This document shows, piece by piece, positions 57,298 through 64,000 of a stretch of 64,000 nucleotides of DNA. The notes under the pieces were generated by a model. The model had not been told where the DNA came from, did no database searches, and was given only the letters and a program-made list of their open reading frames with translations. This DNA is from Allomyces arbusculus (lineage: Eukaryota > Blastocladiomycota > Blastocladiomycetes > Blastocladiales > Blastocladiaceae). The translations under genes and the position numbers were made by a program. The stretch lies in assembly GCA_027604705.1 (NCBI GenBank), contig JADHYV010000061.1:1-64000 (forward strand), read 5' to 3'. Position 1 is the first letter of the stretch; every line of letters starts with the position of its first letter.

Positions 57298-59160
57298 CTA
57301 CTTGATGTACATGGCCAGCCCATCGTGGTCGCTCAGCTGCTCAAACGCTGCCGGCGTATCGACAATAAACTTATCAATCTCGACCTCAAACGGCGTCTGC
57401 CGGCGCGGCAGTGGTGTCGCCTCGCTACTGGCGACCCACAGCATGTAATCCAGCCGCGTCGGCTCAGCCAAATCGCGTTCGCTGGAGGCACCGGCCAGGT
57501 ACCCGAGCGCCGCATCAACGGAATTTGCGGGCGCTGCGACACGCGCCCACGACCGCCACGTGCCCGTCAGCACCTTGGCCTCGTTGAACAAATCGGCCAC
57601 GGTCCCGTTGGGTCCCACGGCCGTGCGCAGCAGCGCGAGCATGCGCTCGTACTCGCCCGTGGGCGTGTCGCCAAGATGGTGCAGGTTGAAGTCGCCGACA
57701 ATGATCACACCGGCCGCGAGCAACTGTGGCCGGGCGCGCAGGAACGAGACGAGTTCGACGAGTTGCGAAAACCGGGTGCCGGCACCCTCCGAGTACGGCG
57801 GGTCGCGCACAGACGCAGAGGCCTGCAGATGCAGGTTGATGACGTTCAGCGCGCCACCCGAGGGCAATAGGACGCGGAACGAGACGAATCCCTTGGCCGA
57901 AAACTGGTCTGCGCCCGAACAGTGATAAAATGGCTGCGGGAACGCGTCGAGCAACGGGAATCGCGACAGGATGAGGAGACCGGATCCGATGGGGGTCGAC
58001 GACTTGGTGTCCGAGTTGCCCATGGGCACTATGAAGTGACGTCATGAGCGGTGAGCATCAATAATCGGCAAACATTGAACGAGAGCAAGATCGTGCACCG
58101 TACAATCAAGCGCGTGGATTAGACCACGTTCGGCAGCGCGTTGCTTCAAAACGTCGCGCGACGCTGCATCAAACACTTCTTGCAGGCAAAGCAAGTCGTA
58201 GCGGTCGAGGGCTTGAGCGCAGAACAGGTCGACGCGCTCCTTTTTGTAATCGCCAGCACTAAACGTGTGTGCCTGCTCGGACTTGATCAAACATGGGCCT
58301 GCTGAAACCTCAAGCGTCAATGGTAAAGTGTACGTACGTCCGAAATCAGGTACGGGCGCAAAAAGAGGTTGAATGACAGGAACCGCAGCGAAAATGGCGC
58401 CTCATTGGCCCGCGGGATGGCGAGCGGCGGACGAGCAGTCTCCTGGTCGGTTGCTGTATCTTCTTTTTGCTCCACAATCACATCTGGCAGCTCGTCCTCG
58501 GGTGCGGTGACAATAAACTCGGCTGGCAGCTTGCCCGAAGCAGGAATAGCAAAAGTAATGACGGGGCCGAGCGACGACGTCGATTTCTTGCCGTTGACAA
58601 TTTTGGACGAGCCGTAGTCGGCCTTCAGGCGACCCATGGACGGCGGCAGGCCACGGGAAACTATGCAACCGGTCTTGTACGATCCTTATTGCAGACAAAT
58701 CGATGGCGATGAGCCGAAAAACGAGACCCAAGTCCAGACAAGTAGGACCGAGAGCAACGCACCAACGTAGGGATTTGAAAAGAAGAAGACGACGTGGTAA
58801 TCGGTTGCGCCAAGCTGGTACGCAAACGCGCCCGTCGTGCCCGTCATGATGCCGCCATCGCGGTTGCACGACGCAAAAAGGGCCTCGGAATGTGGAGCAA
58901 GAACCACGGGTGGTGTTGTCCACCACCGACCGCTCTCGTGGTACTCGGACACGAGCGTGAGCGGGAGATGCGTCTTGTTGACGAGCTAACGTCGAAGTGG
59001 ACGCGGTCAATCATCAACGTTTTAACAGATTTGTACATGGTCGATGGGACGACCAAAATAGCGTGAGGATATCAACTTTTTGCAACAACGAGCGCGGTTT
59101 CTGTGCGAGTTGACGCGGTTCATCAACCGTGCTGGTGGTGGGCGGGTCGGCGGTCATCAT
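57298..59160 (-). CDS. neutral-sphingomyelinase-type hydrolase with actinoporin-like N-terminal domain (509 aa)
   Basis: Five exons (59077-59160, 58763-58985, 58338-58660, 58104-58272, 57298-58028) join in phase. Residues about 37-190 contain LTLVSEYHESGRWWTTPP, then TGTTGAFAYQLG (76-87) and VVFFFSNPYV (93-102). This spacing parallels actinoporins (YxxSG; P; TGAVGVLAY; LFSVPY), which bind sphingomyelin. Residues about 195-509 are an endonuclease/exonuclease/phosphatase-fold phosphodiesterase: FLSFNLFLRPY, LLCLQEVF (metal-binding Glu242), GSGLLILSRFPL, NLHLQ (His333), IIVGDFN (Asp379, Asn381), TRLDYMLW and the ending SDHDGLAMYIK (Asp500/His501). All catalytic residues of bacterial-type neutral sphingomyelinases are present. 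The likely reaction is sphingomyelin (or ceramide-phosphoinositol) to ceramide. No signal peptide is seen. The hydrolase is sure; the N-terminal family is a motif-level inference. Exon 1 is the least certain. Confidence 0.8.
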
Positions 59161-59475
59161 GCCAACTGAGGTCGCGACTTGAGCTGAGGTGACCGGAGCA
59201 AGGACGGGCGGCTTAGACGGTGGGAGCAGGCCCAGTGAGAGCGCGAATGCAGATACTCAGAGAGTGGTTATACCCTTAGTTGCTGAAATATGAGCGGGCT
59301 GCGGGTGCGCGGCGGCGTTCTGAATGGCTGCCAGGGTGCTGGCCCGTGGAGAGTTCGATCGTTGGAGGCGAGCCATGTCACATCTTGACACACATCATGA
59401 TGCCAGATCGCAACTTCTTGTAAGGCTGCCACAACGCCACGGCTGGCCACTCCACAATTCATCACTCTCATCACT

Positions 59476-59880
59476 CGATGTACATGGCCAGACCATCGTG
59501 GTCGCTCAGTTGCTCAAACGGAGCCGGCATGTCGACTGTAGTAAACTTGTCATTATCCACTCGAGCTCGAATGGCGCGTGCTGCAGCAGTGGCGGCATGG
59601 CTCTGCTGCTTGTCAATCGCAATATGTAATCCAGCCGGGTCGAGTCGGCCAAGTCGCAACCGTTGGGATAACCAGCATTTGCAACCAAGCCGAGCGTCTC
59701 ATTGACGATGTCCGAGGGCACCGCGACGCGTGCCCACAAGAGCTAAATGCCCGCACGCACCGCAGCTTCTTCAAATTAACCAGCGATGGTCTTATTCGGT
59801 CAACAACTGTGCGCAGCAGCGTCATTATGCGCCCATACTCGCCCAAGGGGGTGCCACCGAGGTGATGTAAACTCCATCAA
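59476..59880 (-). pseudogene. fossil of a third sphingomyelinase-type copy (C-terminal end only)
   Basis: The minus strand carries only the last third of the hydrolase, recognisable from STRLDYIL, MPAPFEQLSDHDGLAMYI and nearby stretches parallel to the whole gene at 57298-59160. The N-terminal domain and most of the catalytic domain are missing, and what remains is broken in several places. It is an old remnant at the upstream edge of the tandem cluster. Confidence 0.7.
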
Positions 59881-60204
59881 CTCAATGATAAGAAGTATAC
59901 ATGTCCTCCGCTGCAAGCGATACGTTAGGCCGCTTGCTGCGTTGCTCGGTCGGCAGCAACGCAGCACGGCCAGGCAGTTGTTGGCTGGCCATCGCGATCA
60001 CGTCCTTTCCACATGTCAGCCGCCACCGCACTCTCTGCCAACTCCGCCAAGTCAAGTTGCAAAGGGTCTGCAAGTCCTCGCCAACCCTGCGCCAACGACC
60101 GCGGCGAGTCAATAACTCACTGCAACCCCCAACGAAGACGTGTCCCATCAGCACTAACCCCCCCAAGACTCTCTGAAATCCGCTCTGGACCGCGATCCGA
60201 CCCC

Positions 60205-61656
60205 ATGGCCATGGACAATCCGCAAGTTCGACAATGGCTGCAACAGGCTGCTGGCAGGGTACTGCGGACCCGTCATCACTGCCCGCACCCATCACGTCAC
60301 GCACCGTCATTGACGAACGCGCTCGCCGCTGCCGCCTTGCCCAGTATCGCCAAGCCGAGCGCGTCTACAACGATGCCGTCATGACGCTTGCCGCCTACCC
60401 GAATCTCCTGCCCAAGCTCGACCAGTTTACGCACGTCGATGGCAAAGTGTCGCACATCTTGTGCCTCTACGGCACGATTCCAGTCAGCTACAAGGGCAGC
60501 ACCTACAATATCCCGATTGAGTTGTGGTTGCCGGAAATGTACCCGGTCGTTGCGCCCTACGCGTTTGTCAAGCCCACGGCCACCATGCTCATCAACCCGT
60601 CCAAGGACGTGGACGCCAACGGAAAAGTCTTTCACGCCTACTTGCACTACTGGGACTACCGGGTACGCGCGCGGTGTCCTGTGGTTCTGTTCTTGCGCTC
60701 AGTCGCTAGCGGCTCAATAGTGTTTCTTTTGCGCCGGAACTGACCTCTGTCTCCACTCCATCAGTCATCCAACCTCGTCAACGCCGTCGGCGTCCTCCAG
60801 CAGGCGTTTGCCGTCGACCCACCCGTCTATGCGCGACCGCACAACCAACCGCCGCCGACGACTGTGTACCCACCACCGCAATTCGTGCCGACCCCTGCCT
60901 CCACGGGCTCGACGGCAACGGGCATGCCGCCGCAACCGTCGGGCAGCTCGCAGCTGTCGTCGCCGACGAGTCTTCTCAATTCGCGCATTCCGAACACTTT
61001 GCCGCCACCCATGGACCCACACGCAATCAAACTGAATGCATTGCGCGCCGACGTGGCTGACAAGCTGACTGCCAAGTTCACCGAGTTCAGTTCGGCCATG
61101 ACGAGCGAAATGGAGGCGCTGTTGCACGAGAATAAGGTGCTCTACGAGGCGCAGACGCGCGTACAGCAAAAGGCCGACGCGCTCGACCAAGAAGTCGTGC
61201 AGTTGGGCACGAATCTCGCGTTTGTCGAGAAGCGCGTCGGCGAGTACCAGAGCATGGTCGAGGCGTGGGAGAGCAAGCCGGCATTGGCGCCCGAGGATAT
61301 TTTGGTCGCGGCCAACCCGATCCAGGCGCAGTACGTTTTCTCGGACCTTGCTCTCAGTTCTCCACCTGGCGTGCAACTGACCAAGCGGTGTGTTGGGGTT
61401 TCGATTAGAATGCTCGATGCGGTTGCCGAGGACCATGCCATTGAGGATACCATGTACATGCTCGGCAAGGCCCTGGACGACGGCAAGATAGACGGCGCTG
61501 TCTTTCTCAAAGTGAGTCTCTGCACTGGTGCGCCGAGACATTGCGGACTGTGTCAGCTCACGCATTTTCCGCTGGTAGACCATTCGATCGCTGGCCAAGG
61601 AGCAATTTTTGCAAAGGGCGCTGGTGCAAAAATGCGCGAAGGCCTTGTCAGGATAA
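60205..61656 (+). CDS. VPS23: ESCRT-I subunit TSG101/VPS23 (372 aa)
   Basis: Five exons (60205-60258, 60345-60662, 60765-61330, 61409-61511, 61579-61656) join in phase. The UEV domain (about 1-150) reads HILCLYGTIPVSYKGSTYNI, PIELWLPEMYPVVAPYAFVK, PTATMLINPSKDVDANGKVF and HAYLHYWDYR-SSNLVNAVGV. It lacks the catalytic Cys of E2 enzymes, as expected. A Pro-rich linker (NQPPPTTVYPPPQFVPTPAS) follows, then a coiled coil (ALLHENKVLYEAQTRVQQKA; LAFVEKRVGEYQSMVEAWES), and the C-terminal steadiness box EDTMYMLGKALDDGKIDGAV and FLQRALVQKC. VPS23 binds ubiquitinated cargo and helps form multivesicular endosomes. Length and order match the family. Confidence 0.95.
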
Positions 61657-62113
61657 TACACGCTTTTGTGCACACAGAGGAAAAGATGCAAAGAGAGTGA
61701 AAATTGCTCCTTCAGGACCCGTTCGTGTTCCGGGTAAAGCCCGCCAAGTCCATTCGCAGAATCCAAGCCCGGGCGCGGACGATGTTATGGGAAGACAACA
61801 TCAAACATTCACCACCAGACAATGCTGGATAGCGCCATCAGGCAGTCGAGCATTTTAAGAGCTCGGTTGAAGCCAAGATACAGGCGTTGGACTCATCAAC
61901 GACAGAGCAACGACGCGATCACGTGTGAGATCCACGCCCGATGTCGTGCATTGCCTTTTCGTGCTTGTGCTCCTCGATTCTCGTCGTCGACGACATCGAC
62001 GTTGCTCCAACCAGATACACTGTGTGCTTCAAGTGACGCAAAATCTGCCGCCATCACCGAGCGACCAATCCCGACTGCGTCGACGAGCCCTAGAAACCAT
62101 CGACCCAAGCAGC
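61657..62113. other. intergenic, VPS23 to helical protein
   Basis: 457 nt between tandem plus-strand genes. The downstream frame is open from 61925, so translation could begin earlier than 62114. Confidence 0.6.
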
Positions 62114-64000
62114 ATGATGCAGGAGCAAGCGCAGCCCGCTGCTCTTGACCACGGCACCTCGCCGCCGTCTCCAATGCCACCAAACGACTCGACGTTTGCA
62201 CCCGAGATCCGGTTCCCGTCCGTGCCGTCGTCCTCGTCCAGCGGTTCCGTTGTAGAGGTGCACACGGACCAGCTCGACGTCTACCAGCACCCGGAAAAGT
62301 ACCTGGCGGCGAGCGCTGGCCTGCTCTGGACGACAATCTTGACGTCGAGCGCCATGATGGTGCCCGAAACGTATGCGCTAGTTTTCAAGCACGCGACTGC
62401 CATGCTCGAGACCCCCGTCGAGGCCATGACGCCGAAACTGCTCGCCGTGGCATTGCACACGATTCGCACGCTCATCGACGTTCAGCCCGTGCGACGAGCG
62501 CGGCCGCATTTGGTGCAGTGGAGCAATGCTCTCGGCGTGCTGCTGGAGCTTGGGCTCGACGAGGAGCATGGCGGTGCGGGGTGGGTCAGGGAGCCCAAGT
62601 TGCTTATGGGAATCGCGGCGATCGTGGACCGCGTCCTCGACGTTCTCGCTGGTTTGTTCCTTTTTCCTTTCCATTATCTTCATGCTACGCGAAAGTTCTT
62701 TCACTCACGCAAGTTATTCTTCCCAGAATCCGGCCATTTGGCCACGGCGCTCGACGTGCTCGAATCGTGGGTCACGTCGCTCGCCGAATACCTGCACGAC
62801 CGCAGCATCCCACCACACGCTCTGGCCCTCCTTGATCCTGCGACCGCCTTTCTCGCGCGACACGCTGGCGCACGGAAAGTCGACCACCGCACGCGTGTCG
62901 TGCGCATGACGCGGTCGCTGCTCGACCTGGTCATTGTCAATCTCCCACAATGCACCGACGATCGCATTTTCTCGCAATGCACGCGGCTCCTGACAGTTGT
63001 TCTCGACGCGTCCGTCCAACTCGAGACGGAGCTCGTCACGGCCCTGCTCGAGGCGCTGTTGCACCGCGACACGGTGCGCACCGAGGCGTGGCGGCAAGCG
63101 CGCGCCGAAATGATCGACCAGTTTATTTTGTCGCCGCCGCTCGTGCAGCACACACTCGAGACGTGTCTCGCGCCCGTGGTTCCCGTGAGCGCGGCGCGGA
63201 TCCATTGCAACCAGGCGCAGCAGCAGGTCGTGGACCGGCTCGTCCTTGTATCTGACCTGGTGGAGAAGGTGGTGCGTCGCGAGTCGGTCGTGGTGGAGGC
63301 AAACGATGACTGGCTCGATTTGGCGGTGGTTGAGACCCGACGGGCCGTCGACGAGTGGAGCACGTGTATGGACGTGGTCGTGCACGGGCTGCGCATTTTG
63401 GTTTTACTAATGCAGGTGCCCGTTGAGGTCGCTTCGACCGAGGGGAGCGCGCAGTTACAGGTCGTCGAGGAGGTGACGCGCCAGTTTGCCGCGTGGTGCG
63501 GCGACCCGCAGTTCCTGGTCCGGTTTGTCGACTTGCTCGAGCCGCTGACGGATGTGATTGTGGGCGTGGATTCGCACTCCAAGCACGTTCCCTCGTTCCC
63601 GTGGGTCAAAGGGATCTGTTCATTTAACCTGCTTGCCCCCAAACGAGTAGGCCCCTCCTTTCGGCGCTTTTCAAGTCCAACTCGAAGCCGTTTCGGCGAC
63701 GCCTGTTGTCGTGGCTCGCCGACATTCTCGCACACGACTCAGGCGCGGATCTGCACCACGTCAAGACCTTTTTTACCGAGGTCACGACCGAGATATGGAT
63801 GTCGTTGGCCATCACGGAGCAATCGTTTCTCGCTGCGCAGTTGCCAGCACCGCTCGTCGCCAAGCTCCCGGACGTGGCCGACCTGCCACCGTGCCGCATG
63901 CCACTGGCAGGTGGACCGAGAATGTCAATCTGGTCGCGCACGTCGCAGGACGCCGGTGGTGGCGGTGGGAGCAGCAGCAAGTCGCCCATGACGTCGCCGT
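62114..64000 (+). CDS. large helical protein of unknown function, 5' part (cut by window end)
   Basis: The start is taken at MMQEQAQPAALDHGTSPPSP (62114), after which a Ser/Pro-rich N-terminus gives way to continuous amphipathic helices such as LLAVALHTIRTLIDVQPVRR, LLDLVIVNLPQCTDDRIFSQ and DVVVHGLRILVLLMQVPVEV. An intron at about 62650-62731 (GTTTGT...TTCCCAG) joins DVLA to ESGHLATALDVLESW. A second intron ends near 63642, after which LLSALFKSNSKPFRRRLLSW, LADILAHDSGADLHHV and a Gly/Ser-rich stretch run to the window edge. It resembles HEAT-type scaffolds, but I recognise no family. The donor of the second intron is unresolved. Confidence 0.6.

Noticed and set aside
1-64000. Retrovirus, LTR or Polinton-like elements
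   Set aside because: No reverse transcriptase, integrase, capsid or long terminal repeats seen anywhere in the window.

Overview
The window reads as nuclear DNA of a GC-rich, intron-bearing fungus. The genes are close together on both strands. Most are split by GT-AG introns of about 50-120 nt whose 5' sites are usually GTGCGT, GTACGT or GTCCGT. An NAD-dependent glutamate dehydrogenase of the Gdh2 type, a fungal-style COX5A/Cox6, centrin and a SPATA4-type CH domain (a flagellar protein family) together point to a flagellated, zoosporic fungus. A blastocladiomycete-like genome (Allomyces or Catenaria relatives) is my inference; nothing here proves the genus.

Layout. 1-6.1 kb: a cut-off M13 metallopeptidase exon, a conserved protein of unknown function, a CH-domain protein with a long helical C-terminus, and a proline-rich protein with an axoneme-like sequence. 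6.3-10.2 kb: SFT2 (Golgi transport), COX5A (respiration) and a small Ser/Pro-rich protein. 10.2-11.9 kb is gene-poor. 11.9-20.2 kb: a large tail-anchored coiled-coil protein, a membrane-anchored esterase and COG2. 20.6-27.3 kb: U2-associated SR140, ribosomal protein uL15 (RPL28) divergent from a cytochrome P450, then a decayed P450 relic and a foldback repeat. 27.8-39 kb: NAD-GDH, a FANCJ/BRIP1 helicase, a mitochondrial ribosome-rescue factor, an APE1-like endonuclease and centrin. 39-49 kb: PDS5 divergent from RPN1, then MPP6 divergent from the proteasome chaperone PSMG2. 49-55 kb: a secreted very basic protein, a small membrane protein and a single-pass membrane protein with an SR-like tail. 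55-60 kb: a tandem cluster of three related genes, of which one is whole and two are fossils. 60-64 kb: TSG101/VPS23 (ESCRT-I) and a large helical protein that runs off the end.

Functional groupings: genome maintenance (FANCJ, APE1, PDS5), proteasome (RPN1, PSMG2), RNA processing (SR140, MPP6), vesicle traffic (SFT2, COG2, TSG101) and flagellum/centriole (centrin, CH-domain protein). They look like neighbours rather than a co-regulated cluster.

The most unusual item is the whole gene at 57298-59160. It appears to join an actinoporin-like (sphingomyelin-binding, pore-forming family) N-terminal region to a complete neutral-sphingomyelinase-type hydrolase. Two reading-frame breaks, in the 215-1885 gene and in APE1, look like one-base indels and may be assembly errors. 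Exon joins were worked out by eye from frame and splice signals.
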